Source: Ligustrum vulgare
Lineage: Eukaryota; Streptophyta; Magnoliopsida; Lamiales; Oleaceae
Direction of reading: 5' to 3'
Assembly: GCA_963555705.1 (NCBI GenBank)
Contig: OY743169.1
Location: 44,690,124 to 44,754,123, forward strand
DNA: 64,000 nt
The position numbers were made by a program, and so were the translations under genes. Shown here in pieces: positions 21,770 through 31,572 of this stretch; within the stretch, counting starts at the first letter, position 1, and each line of letters begins with the position of its first letter. Under the pieces are notes generated by a model. The model saw nothing but the letters and a program-made list of their open reading frames with translations, searched no databases and was not told the origin of the DNA.

Positions 21770-23135
21770 AAGATAGGCATTTTATTCTATTGAAGTTCAT
21801 TTGATTATTACTCTAATTAATAATAATAGGCGATTTATCTTAATTTTCGTGACTAGTTGAGTCATGAGTAATAACATTGATTTACTTCGGGATAAGTATA
21901 TTGGACTGGATCATCATGAAATTAATTCTCTAGCATAACCATGCTTGATAATTGAGATTTCACATGACTATCATATGGATTGTCTTAATTTTTCTTGGAT
22001 GGTATTTATTATGTAACGATCCTTAGGATCTTTGATATACTATAAGTGAGATCGATCATTTATGTGATCAATAACTTTGTATGTTAGGAGCCGAAGGAAA
22101 ATGAATTAATAAATGACGCATTGCAAGAGGAATCTGTTGCTCTAATTGTAGAGTTAAAGATATCACTTAAATATTCTAAATACAAGTATGATTTCAGGAA
22201 TCTAAGCTTAGTATTTAATATTCGATGTTAAATAGAAATCATAGAAATAAGAATGTTGATTTAAGCTAAGTGTATATTTAATTAGGTGAAAGGTTAATTG
22301 TATGCCTAATTAATTATCGATCTCAAACGGGGACAAACTATTAGATTGATAAGTCAAGAGGAAAAATAATTACGGGAAATAAATATATGTTGCTTCTATG
22401 ATTATTTTATATATATTTAGGAGTTGTAATAATTTTCTTATAGTGGTATGAGCGAATTATTAGATAATTAAATTGAATGGTTATTAATTGGCGTAACTGG
22501 ATTTAATTATTGGGAGTCTATAATATATAAATCCAATTGGGTCCCCCAATAACTTAAATAAGAATTAAAGGACTAACTTGTAAAGAGTTGGATAGTTCTT
22601 GGATTGAGCTAATAAAAAGGGATAAGGATAGAGTTATTTGTGGGACAAGTATGAAACTCTAAATCCCACAAAGAAAAGGAAAATGGTTACTTTTTCGACA
22701 AGTATGAAACTCTAAATTCCAAAAGGAATAAGAGAATCTCTTCTCCTATATATACACTAGTAGGGAACGACCAAAAAAAAATTAATTGATTAATTTCATA
22801 TTCTTGTTTTTGGTCATTCTCTAATTAAATATTAGAGTGAGAATTTGATTATCCTTGGAGAATATTATTGTGTTCTTTTGTTCTTGGTCCTTTGGTGTCC
22901 AGGCATCAATGCAATCTTGTTCTTGAAGGAATATTGTGGAAGATTCAAAGGTTGGAAGCTGGAACAATTATTTCAAAGATTGGAATTCATAATTGCCGTT
23001 GGAAGGTAACTCTGCTGCACACCTTCAAGGTAGTTTTAATTTATTTAGTAATTAATTAGATTCCAGGGCATTCTTGTTTTCAAAGAAAACTAATTTTTTT
23101 TATTTGAATACTTTCTTGGAATCGATTTCCAATAG
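21770..23135 (+). repeat. right LTR-type direct repeat
   Basis: It is similar to 17880-18478 over its first 600 bp or so, then extends about 750 bp further. It ends near TCGATTTCCAATA before the antisense gene resumes. Confidence 0.6.
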
Positions 23136-23811
23136 TACAAAGCTTCTAACTGTAGAAGAGGCATAGGAAGAAGAAGATCTGCATATGGGCATTATAATCA
23201 GCCCTAGGCAAGTGGCGCCACTGATAGAGCAGACTCCCTCCAGCCCCTCCAACATGTCGCAGCCCTCATTTTCTGTTGAGGAGAGGGAGGATGACCCCTT
23301 TTTTGGTACAACAGCTGAGAGGAAGTTGGAGTTCAACAATACAAAGGGCACTCGACCTAAGCCACTAAAGGATTTTCCTAGGAGCAAGTCTCCGCCAGAG
23401 GATCCGAATCTCCCTACTGAAATTCAATAGGTCTGGAGGCTAGCTAGTAGTCTTGGACCAAGAAGCAAAGAAAATACATGGAGGAGACTGAGCAAACCGA
23501 CCTGGTGGCTGTTACGTCTATGAACTACCAGGGAGCCGAAAATGTACAATATGTGTAATAACCCGGTTTTATACTAGTCAAAGTCATACATGGAATAGTC
23601 AAGTCAAAGTCTAATTAGGACCAAATTATATTATTGTATTTGTTGGGGTTATTTTTCCATAATTTATATAAGTTGAGGATTATATTAAATCTAGGAATAA
23701 GAGTTGGGGACCTACTTGGAAATATTGAAGACTTTACATAATATAATGCTAATTATACAAACCAATTGCCAAACAAAAAGGACAAACAGAGGCAGAAAAG
23801 GCGCAGGAAGA

Positions 23812-23935
23812 ATCGGGAGAAAGAAAAAAAGGAAAGAAAAAGAGGAAAAAAGAAGAAAAAAGGAAAGAAAAAGAGGAAAAAAGAAGAAAAAGGAAAGAAA
23901 GAAGAAGAGGAAAAAGGAGAAAAAGAAGAGGAAAT
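23812..23935. repeat. 120-bp polypurine (GA/A-rich) tract
   Basis: The plus strand is almost pure purine with repeats of GGAAAGAAAAAGAGGAAAAA. It creates meaningless long frames on both strands. Confidence 0.9.
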
Positions 23936-24239
23936 GTTGTGTAGATTGGATCATGCCTATGGCCCAGCTAGATTCCAATTGATAGCTTTGTGAGTGGAAA
24001 AGTTATTCTTTTAAAAACTTAAAAGAATTTATGTTATGCAAGATTTCTATTACTTTGATTTTCTTTAAATTACAAATGATTTTGAAATAAATGACTCTTA
24101 GCATGTTTATCAAGGAAAATGTTTTATAATTACACTTGCTCAAGCATGATGGTTCCAATATCACGTTTTACGAATATGATTAGTTAAGTTGGCATGTATG
24201 ATTTCAAAGTCACCAGAAGTACCCGATGTGGTTATCTGT

Positions 24240-24465
24240 TCTTGTGTTAGTGCATGGAGGGGGCCTTGGGCACGTGTACTAGCGGATATTATTTGAGATC
24301 TTAAGGCTCTGTCACGGAGGGGGCCTATGGCCCATGTTCAGATGATCTTAAGATCCACTCTTATGCACGGAGGGGGCCTATGGCCCGTGTGTAAGGGTGT
24401 ATATATAAGGTCTTTGGGACCCACTTTTGTACCCAGAGGGGCTTTGGGCCGGGTACGGAGGTGCT
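24240..24465. repeat. G-rich tandem repeat, about 4 units of 55-65 bp
   Basis: The word GGAGGGGGCCTATGGCCC and its variants occur near 24256, 24317, 24370 and 24435, each inside a longer similar unit. Confidence 0.8.
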
Positions 24466-25799
24466 CAGTAGTATACGCGCGTATGACTAGATACAGATTT
24501 CAGATGATTTAGTTGGGTACCTTTGGTGTGATTTTCTTATGTACTACAGTTTATCAGTTACGCCAAAGATAATTATTCCACGATCTTTATGATTATCCTT
24601 AGCATGTATGAATTGATTTAAAATGACAAAAGCTTATGAAATAAATTATGTTGCAGAAATGGTTTATAAAATACTTTTATTTCAGAAATTCCACTCACTG
24701 AGTCACAAGCTCATGTTTTTCCCTACCTTTACAGTATAGGAAGAAAACAAGAGTTTCAGCAGCATTGAAGGAGCCTTTGCAGCTCTCGAGGAGCTTTTTA
24801 ACATTGTCATTTGTAGGAGTTACTTTGGTAAGCTCTTAGGAGACATATTCTAGAAAGATGCATTGGAATATGCATTTATTTTATATAAGTAATATACTTT
24901 ATCAAGAATATGTCTGATGATGATGTATTTTGGATCATGTATATATATAGAAGTGGGTTAAGAATTGTAGTTATTAGATTATGTCAATTGTCTTGGTTGG
25001 AAGATTTGAAAGTGATATAGTTATTTATGATTGAATGTTTGAGGAATTGTTATTATTTTACAGGTTGGTTAAGTCAATATTATAGGGGAGACTCTGTCAA
25101 ATTTTTTTATTAATACTTATGGGATCAAATTTAATTATAAGGTGAATCTGAAAGTTAAAGAAAATTCAAGATTTGCCTTGGTGGTGGGTCCAACATCCAT
25201 CGGCGCACGTCACGTTTCTGGTCCAGTAGGGTGACCTGAGACGGGTCGTGACAATATGGGGATCCACCTTCGTAGGGTGGTGAAAAAGGAGAGACAACTC
25301 AGCCATGAGCTGGAGCAGAAAGAAAGGACAGAGTTGGAGCGGTAACTTCGTCACGTCGCTCAACAAATTGCTGAAGATGCATGGGCTGAGAAAGCCGCGC
25401 TTGAAGAAAGGTTGAAGCATGTGGAAGAGACCAATACCTATCTAAAGTAGAGGGTTTCGGGTTTCTTCGCTCACTTGACGAAGAAAATGACTAGTCAAAG
25501 GTCTTCAAGAGCCCACTCTCAGAAGCTCAAAAAAGGACCGAAATTGCTGAGAAGCACGCTAGCTCTACCTCTGTCAAAGATGTTGCTGATTTCAAGGCTT
25601 CTCCTGAGTTAGAAGCCATTGAGTCTGACATCTACATTTTGGGCATCAAAATTGTTATAGAGGAATTTGAAGAAAATGCTCTGGGCGTCGATATCCATTG
25701 GTTGAAGAAGGATGTCAAAAAATTAGAGGAGAAGGAGCAAGCATTGAGGGCTTCCAACTTCCAAACCGAAGGTCCTTCTACTAGAGCTAACACTTAATT

Positions 25800-26715
25800 T
25801 TTATTTTGTATTTTTGCCCTTAAGGCCCCTGTTGTAAATTTTGACGTTATATGCAATGAAGGCCTTTTATTTTCAGATCACGCCTCTTATCTTATTATTT
25901 TATCAATTTCAACACTTGTAATAATTTTCAATACCTTGAAATACATATCAGTTGGTCAAGCTTAATAATTGGACTTATACTTGGTAAAGATCAGTGATCA
26001 CACTAAGATACTCATAATAGTTAGTTAAGCTCAACCATTTTGAACTAAACACAAAAATTGGTCAAATTTTGAAGTTAACATTTGTGGCCAAGCTTAGTAA
26101 CTCAACACCTATGATTTTTTGGTCAAGCCCACGAATTTGAACCCAACACTTGTAGTATTTAGTTAAGCTCAATAATTTGGCCTTAACTTATAATTAATCT
26201 ATTAAGCCCTTAGTCTTAACATTGTAGTAGTCGATTAAGCTCAATAATTTTGAACTTTAATACGATTCATCCGAACTCATTCGAGGTTAGTTTTTTCCTC
26301 CAAGTGTACAACACTTACACTACTTCAAATTCCACCATTCTGAGGACGATTTTAGGATGATTTTACCTCTTCTCTCCCATGGGAGTTTGCTGGACTTACC
26401 AGCAGACCAATTCTACCAGACCGTGGTCGGATTTTAGTTCCCTTGAGTTTTGAGACCATAGCCTAACTCGGGACCTCTAAGAGCAGTAGACAGACTAAGG
26501 AATTTTTGTTGGAGATCGTAGGCCGTAGCTGACCTCATGACATCTGAGGACTGTGGTCATACTCACAATTTTTGTGCATTCTTGTATTTTGGTCATAACA
26601 GAACTTGTTCTTAATAACACAAAATAACGTACTTGTACTTCATAAAATTTTTATACTAAACTCTCATTCATCAAAAGAGATCTACCAATCTATTGGTAAT
26701 AGATTTTGAGGTGTT
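25800..26715. other. spacer between the antisense gene and the pol tail
   Basis: No gene was seen. Just after the antisense gene, 25803-25880 looks like a plant 3' end (T-rich, then GCAATGAAGGCC). About six imperfect copies of a 50-60 bp unit with GGTCAAGCTCAATAATTTGA character lie at 25930-26260. Confidence 0.6.
25930..26260. repeat. imperfect tandem repeat, about 55-bp unit
   Basis: Repeated words are GTTAAGCTCAATAATTT, GGTCAAGC and CAACACTTGTAG at irregular 45-60 bp steps. Confidence 0.7.
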
Positions 26716-26802
26716 CTAATTCCATGGACGCAAGAATGGATTTTCGTCTATGGTTTGAAGCTCATAAGCCCCATTTTTCAGCACCTTGGTCACCTTGTAG
26801 GG
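26716..26802 (-). pseudogene. end of the Tat-like polyprotein (integrase C-terminus)
   Basis: The minus-strand frame reads YKVTKVLKNGAYELQTIDEN and PFLRPWN followed by TAG at 26716-26718. It joins across the 26803-36410 insertion to the LGREGP stretch read from about 36430. This is the common integrase tail motif of plant Ty3/gypsy elements. Confidence 0.88.
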
Positions 26803-29800
26803 TGTAGCGCCCCGAGTTCCGTATACCCGATTCACTACGTCATTTTCTGTCTAAATTTTTCGAATAATATTTTTGCGGAAGAAATAATTGAAATTCATTT
26901 TTGGCAACATTAAATAAACTGTAATGGCCGATAAAATTGAAAACATTTATGAAACCATTTGAAATAGTAAATCGAACCATTAATTTTGTAAAGAAATTGA
27001 CAATGTCATAATTTCTCAAATAAATGAACTTCTCTAAATTATTCGATTGTTTGGAAAAATACGGAAATCATTAACGTCAAACTTTCAACCGTTTAACGAT
27101 TATTGCCACCATCATTCATCGCTCGCCACTATCTCCGAAATCTGCAAAACTGTTAAAAAGTAGGGTGAGTATTTCATGGGGGAAATACTCAGTAGACTCA
27201 TCGCAAATTAATTTAATTTATAAGATGATTAAACACACAAATCCCGGCTCTTTATAAAATGGGCATTGATAGAGCTTCTTTATAAAACTGCTCTTGATAA
27301 AACTCATATTGTGCATTACAGCACGGGACATATTTTGCAAATCATAGGCTCTTTGAAAATAGCTCTTTGAAAACAGCTCTTTGAAAACCATATACTTATA
27401 AAACATTTTAATTATGCCAAGCATAATTTCTTTTGAAAGCATAACATAAGATAGGATTGAAATCCTCATAAACATAAGGAGACACAAGAACTTTACCGAA
27501 CTTAGGTGGCAAGAATTCTTATGCAGTAAAATCATAATAACAGTAAGATCATAATAACAGTAAGATCATAATAACAGTAAGTATACCAAAACATAATTCA
27601 TGAAATTCATAGGGATCATTTCCATCATAACAAAAGATAGGATCGAAATCCTCATAAACATACGCGACAGGAATTTTACCGAACTTAGGTGGTAAATCCT
27701 CATAAACATATGGAAAGACAGGAATTTTTACCGAACTTAGGTGGTAAATCCTCATAAACTTATGGAGACACAAGAACTTTACCGAACTTAGGTGGTAAGA
27801 ATTCTTATGTGCATAGCAATGATCCAAAACATATAAAACATTATCGTAAAAACATAGGGTATACTTACTTTTCATAAAAACATAAGGTATATTTACCTTT
27901 CATAAAACATACTTAATTTTCTTGAAAATTGACTTTCACAAGTCACATGACATTTATATGAAATCATAATTTAAATCAATTAATAAGTGCGAGTCTACCT
28001 CAAATCCGACGAGTGCAAAGTTGAGCGGGAATGACTTCAATTTCTTTAAATTCTCCGTACGCTTCGTCTTAGCCAATAAGTCACTTTAGTATATCGAATA
28101 TATAGTTCAAAATGATAAATTATAATTTGAGGACTAAAATTGATGTTTTGAAAGTTGAGGGACTAAAATGAATACTTTTGAAAGTTCAGGGACTAAAATA
28201 GATACTTTGAAAGTTGAGGGACTAAAATGAATACTTTTAAAACTTGGGCTTAAAAGTAAATCAACAGTGACTGAAATAATAGATTTTGAAAATGAAAGGG
28301 CTGATTAAAACTCATTTAAAACTTTGGGGCTGAAATGGATAACTTAAAAAGTTGGGGACTGATTTGAAAACCTTTTAAAACTTGGGGGACCAAGCTGCAA
28401 ATTTTGAAAATTAATATATCAGATCTTTCCCCTCTCTCTCTTACCATTCTCTCACTCACGACCTAACCCTCTCTCACTCGCGATCGGAAAGACGGAAGAA
28501 GGTCACTGTCCGACGGAGTTGCCAGCGAATACTCCGGCGCAGGTGCGGCGAACTGCGGGAGGGGTGGTAGACTAAGTTTTTATGCGGTTTAGGTGCGAGA
28601 TATAGCTAAACCGAGGCTTGGAGTTCGCGATTGGGTTTTGAGATTCCGGCGAAGGGAGCAGCGCTTGAGGTAAGTAACTGGTTTACGTTAAATCCTGGGT
28701 TTTTGGTTTGGATTTTGAGTGTTTGATTTATGATAGTGGGCAGAGTTTGGTGGTTGGACTGCGGTGTGGTGGTTGGGTGATTTCTTGAATTGAGGGCAGT
28801 GGACTGGTGATATTCATGATGCCGTCGAGGTTTGGTTGTGGCTGCGAAGGGTTGTAAGCGGTGAATTGATTTGATTGTGGTGATTGCTTCCGGTGGAGGT
28901 TCTGGTATTGGGGGGGAAATTCTTGGTTGTGATGATGATTGGTGATGATGAAATGTGGTGATGCAGTGACAGTGTGAATTGTGATGAAGGAGGGCTGAAG
29001 CAGATAGTGGAATTTGGCAGCTTGGTGGCCGTGACTGTGGAGCTGAAATGGTTGCAGATTGGGATTTGAGTTGGGTTGGCTGCAGTGAAGTAATATGATT
29101 CAGGTTGTTATGGTGATTGCAAAAATTGGGGATTGAAGTATTGTTGCTTGACATTAGAGCTGCTGGTGGTGGAGGAGGAGGACTGATGATGCTTGGTTGT
29201 CTAGCTGCAGAAAAGGAACTGCAGTGTTTGGTGGTGAAAGTGATTTGCAGTGCTGGGGTTGAACTGGAGCTGGGTGGATGCTGAACTGAAATTGTACTGA
29301 ATTGGTGGTTTTAATTGATGATAGTGGGAAGAGGATGGTGATGATAATGATAGTGTTTTGTGGAGGTGGGAAACATCATAATTTGGGGAATAATTTAGTG
29401 GAATCATTGAGTGGATTTTGATGATGAAATTGGGTCCAAATGGGTTGGGAATACTTTGTGTGATTGAAGAAATTGCTGTATTATTGAAGTTGAACGTGGA
29501 GGTGGGGAAAATTTGGTTTAGATAAATAGGATTAATTTAACTAAAAAAAATCTGACTAACTTCGATTTGAAAATATATTTAAAATTGATATATTTTGGAC
29601 TGAAAAATAATTTTGAAAATAATACTTTGAGTAAATAATTAAAATAACATAATTTTAGAAATTCGGATTTTAATTTAAAATCGAACAAATTCGATATTTC
29701 TTGACTTGGCTAGACGAATTCGTCGCGGCGTTAACTTCAAAATAATAGGTGAAATAGTAGCGACACAATTTTCTAAATATTAAAATAATTATAAAATTGC

Positions 29801-29822
29801 GTAAAAATTCTGGGTCGCTATA
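26803..29822 (-). repeat. 3' LTR of the young element (3020 bp)
   Basis: On the plus strand it runs from TGTAGCGCCCCGAG to GGGTCGCTATA, so the ends form an inverted TATAGCG/CGCTACA pair. It contains a 9-bp-stem hairpin at 27167-27190, repeats with CCGAACTTAGGTGG (27490-27800) and a roughly 32-bp GGGACTAAAATGAATACTTT repeat (28125-28260). A GT-rich block at 28600-29400 opens spurious frames. Confidence 0.95.
27167..27190 (-). other. conserved LTR hairpin, GAGTATTTC/GAAATACTC
   Basis: A perfect 9-bp stem with a 6-base loop is followed by AGTAGACTCATCG. The same stem is at 33755-33778, and related stems lie at 51265-51286 and 60939-60959 in LTRs of other families. On the sense strand it lies about 365 bp before the LTR end, so it would be in the transcribed leader or 3' region. 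Confidence 0.75.
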
Positions 29823-29838
29823 ATCTTACCCCCTTAAA
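29823..29838 (-). other. polypurine tract of the young element
   Basis: The minus strand reads TTTAAGGGGGTAAGAT directly before the TATAGCG LTR start. Confidence 0.85.
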
Positions 29839-30060
29839 ATAATTTCGTCCTCGAAATTAAACTTACTTGATCTTATGATTTCTGAATACTTAATCAGAAT
29901 CTCTTCTTTCTTTTATGTAGCATCATCGCTACCATATTTAACCCAACCATATTTAACCCAATGGACTTTGACTAAATGCATCACTTTGTTTTCTCAAGAA
30001 CATGGACTTTTTCTATAGACATGTGTCTACTCATAAATTCTTTTGAATCAAAATGAAATT
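29826..30060 (-). pseudogene. chromovirus pol tail with chromodomain-like remnant
   Basis: From about 30060 the minus strand reads SRHMSIEKVHVLEK, then after a shift VMHLVKVHWVKYGWVKYG, SDDAT-stop-KKEEILIKYSEI and NFEDEIILRG followed by TAA at 29826-29828. This matches the end of plant chromovirus polyproteins, where a chromodomain follows integrase. VKYGW is duplicated by a 15-bp tandem repeat and one stop lies inside. It is the only trace of pol left and identifies the parent lineage. Confidence 0.75.
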
Positions 30061-30680
30061 TTCCCAATCGTATGTGATATTTCATCATATCTTGTATTAT
30101 TCATGTAACTTGTCACTTATCATCGTATCATGAGACCTCAAATATTCGTATATATCTCTAAAATTTCAACAAATCTTTACTGATATATCATATCATAAAA
30201 AATTTTCCTTTCTTCTTATCATCGAATATTTCCAAAATAATCAAAGAATTACCTGAATATTCTCTCTACGTAATATACCCAATAACATATCAACATAATA
30301 TCATCAACTAATCATTCCAATATTTGTAACTCAAAATTCAGTAAACAAATATCTCCCAAACTAAAATTCTTTACTTAAAATATCATCACATTTCCTGCAA
30401 AGTATTTCTTTCACTTGTATAAACGTATGAATTCTGATTCAATACGGTACTCATTTTACTTTCCACGTATTCCCGTATTTTTCTATACCTTGATTATTAT
30501 ATCAAAATATCAGTACCCAAAATCCAAGAAAAATATTTCATATCTCAAATCTTATCATCAAATCTCCTTTATCAATATAATTAACACCGCGTTACTTCTT
30601 GTCTCCTCTTTTCCATTAAAATATTTCCTGCTTTCTTACTGAAAATCAAATCACGCGGATTCACTCAGATCCTTTGCGCT
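30061..30680. other. AT-rich spacer upstream of the NABP-like gene
   Basis: No gene was seen. An open frame at 30415-30642 has no family resemblance and strong AT bias. It could hold the upstream control region of the cargo genes. Confidence 0.5.
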
Positions 30681-30689
30681 TTTAAATAG
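30681..30689 (+). promoter_or_regulatory. TTTAAATAG box upstream of the NABP-like gene
   Basis: A TATA-like TTTAAATAG lies 33 bases before the ATG at 30722. The identical 9-mer precedes the LOG ORF at 31490. It could be a core promoter element, but no transcript evidence is available. Confidence 0.35.
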
Positions 30690-30721
30690 TTCATGCTGGG
30701 AAGAGGTTGAATCATCAAACA

Positions 30722-31273
30722 ATGGATATCATCCTTTCTAACATTCGCAAGTATTATTCCAATCTTCCTATGAATGATCTGAGAAAGATCTATAGAATAA
30801 GGCTCGAAAGATTGAGGTTGCTAATGGCTCATGATATTCCAGAAGATGTTCGCTGGTTGATAGAAGCAAAGGTTCGACTATCTGGTGAATTACCATCAAC
30901 ATTTCCAAAGCACATGCCTGGTTTAGGCAAAAGCACGTTTGCAAAGAAACGAAGAGCAAAAAGACTGGGTGGTTGCTACAAATGTGCTCGTTGGAACTGT
31001 AATACTCGTTGCAAATCAGTAGGATATTCTTCTACTAATCAGGATGATAAAATCGAATTCATAAAGGGTGGACTGAGTAAGGAGTCTTTGGATGATATTC
31101 GACTGACTCTTGAGACGCACCCAAGTGGTTATGTACAACGTGAACTTCTCTCCTTATACGCTCAGTTTAACGAGGACAAAAATCGTTATAGTCTCCAAAA
31201 TATAATATCGAAAGACCCTGTTTGCCAGTCTGTTTTACAAAATGAGGCTTCTGGCAGTTCAGCAATGATATAA
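30722..31273 (+). CDS. Cys-rich basic protein resembling carla/vitivirus nucleic-acid-binding proteins
   Basis: This is an intact 183-codon frame. I start at the ATG at 30722; the open frame extends 5 codons upstream without an ATG. Residues 1-60 are helical and charged. Residues 69-81 are GKSTFAKKRRAKR, followed by C85-x2-C88-x4-C93-x3-C97, then a DDKIEFIKGG stretch and a helical C-terminal tail. This order (Ser/Lys, Arg/Lys-Arg-Arg-Ala, Cys cluster, hydrophobic-FI/FV-x-x-G) is that of the small nucleic-acid-binding and silencing-related proteins of Carlavirus and Vitivirus. Those are usually near 100-130 residues, so this one has extra N- and C-terminal parts. It lies antisense to the retroelement, 300 bp upstream of the LOG ORF and on the same strand. 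The virus link is inference from pattern alone. It could instead be a host zinc-finger protein or a remodelled retroelement nucleocapsid. Confidence 0.65.
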   Translation: MDIILSNIRKYYSNLPMNDLRKIYRIRLERLRLLMAHDIPEDVRWLIEAKVRLSGELPSTFPKHMPGLGKSTFAKKRRAKRLGGCYKCARWNCNTRCKSVGYSSTNQDDKIEFIKGGLSKESLDDIRLTLETHPSGYVQRELLSLYAQFNEDKNRYSLQNIISKDPVCQSVLQNEASGSSAMI

Positions 31274-31489
31274 GGTAAATCTTTTAAAATATTTTGCTGC
31301 TTTCTTTCACGCGTTTTGAAAATAAAATATATTTTCCTTTCTCGAGGTTTGATAAAGCTGGAAATAAAATATTTAATCGCCGAAAGGTGACAGCCTCGAT
31401 ACGATAAAAATATTCAAAAGTGGGCTGATTTTGTCAAAAATAAATCTTTACTTTTTCAGAATCAATCAAAAACAGTAAATTTTTCCGGC
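31274..31489. other. spacer between the two cargo genes
   Basis: AT-rich, with no gene. It contains AATAAAAT words near 31320 and 31363 that could serve as a poly(A) signal for the upstream gene. Confidence 0.4.
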
Positions 31490-31498
31490 TTTAAATAG
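31490..31498 (+). promoter_or_regulatory. TTTAAATAG box upstream of LOG
   Basis: This is the same 9-mer as at 30681, here inside the near-palindrome GGCTTTAAATAGCC, 75 bases before the LOG ATG. Promoter function is a guess. Confidence 0.35.
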
Positions 31499-31572
31499 CC
31501 AAACATATTTCATAGTTCAGGCATCCCAAAATCACATCTTCTTCGTAAGTTTTCCCATCTTTACTATCAAAG

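Larger units (their letters stand above)
17631..23135. mobile_element. copia-like LTR element or composite inside the antisense gene
   Basis: Two direct repeats (17631-18478 and about 21770-23135) flank 3.3 kb of other DNA. Termini read TATTGGGATATG at the left and TTTCCAATA at the right. The left repeat is cut short at 18478 by a second LTR-like block, and the right repeat lacks its first 130 bp or so. The internal part holds a Pro/Ser-rich frame but no gag-pol. I could not find a target duplication, so it may be a rearranged composite. Confidence 0.55.
23554..25253 (+). mobile_element. chromovirus-type solo LTR, 1700 bp, TSD ATATG
   Basis: The termini are TGTAATAACCCGG and GGGTCGTGACA. The perfect 5-bp duplication ATATG is at 23549-23553 and 25254-25258. 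No internal coding sequence is present, as expected after LTR-LTR recombination. It holds a purine tract, a G-rich tandem repeat and, at 25061-25100, the dispersed GGGGAGACTCTGTC motif. Confidence 0.92.
23136..25798 (+). pseudogene. antisense gene of the Tat element, C-terminal coiled-coil part (split)
   Basis: The frame from 23185 encodes MGIIISPRQVAPLIEQTPSS and SFSVEEREDDPFFGTTAERK. After the solo LTR at 23554-25253 the sequence continues from 25254 with HLRRVVKKERQLSHELEQKE and EDAWAEKAALEERLKHVEET, then DVADFKASPELEAIESDIYI and WLKKDVKKLEEKEQALRASN, ending ANT-stop at about 25796. These are long charged heptads typical of a coiled coil. The target duplication ATATG lets the two halves be read as one region. 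Several stops and shifts are present. This part would mediate self-association, but its function is unknown. Confidence 0.6.

Noticed and set aside
23704..23993. Lys/Glu- or Phe/Ser-rich frames
   Set aside because: They are translations of the polypurine tract in both strands.
24240..24465. CRISPR-like regular repeats
   Set aside because: The repeats are degenerate tandem units in a plant LTR with no unique spacers of constant length.
28606..29154. 182-codon minus-strand frame (repeated at 35194-35742) in the LTRs of the young element
   Set aside because: It is low-complexity Ser/His/Asn/Pro sequence caused by the GT-rich LTR block. It is identical in both copies only because the LTRs are nearly identical, and it has no domain features.
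30415..30642. 75-codon frame upstream of the NABP-like gene
   Set aside because: AT-rich, with no similarity to coat or movement proteins or to any domain. Not enough to call a gene.
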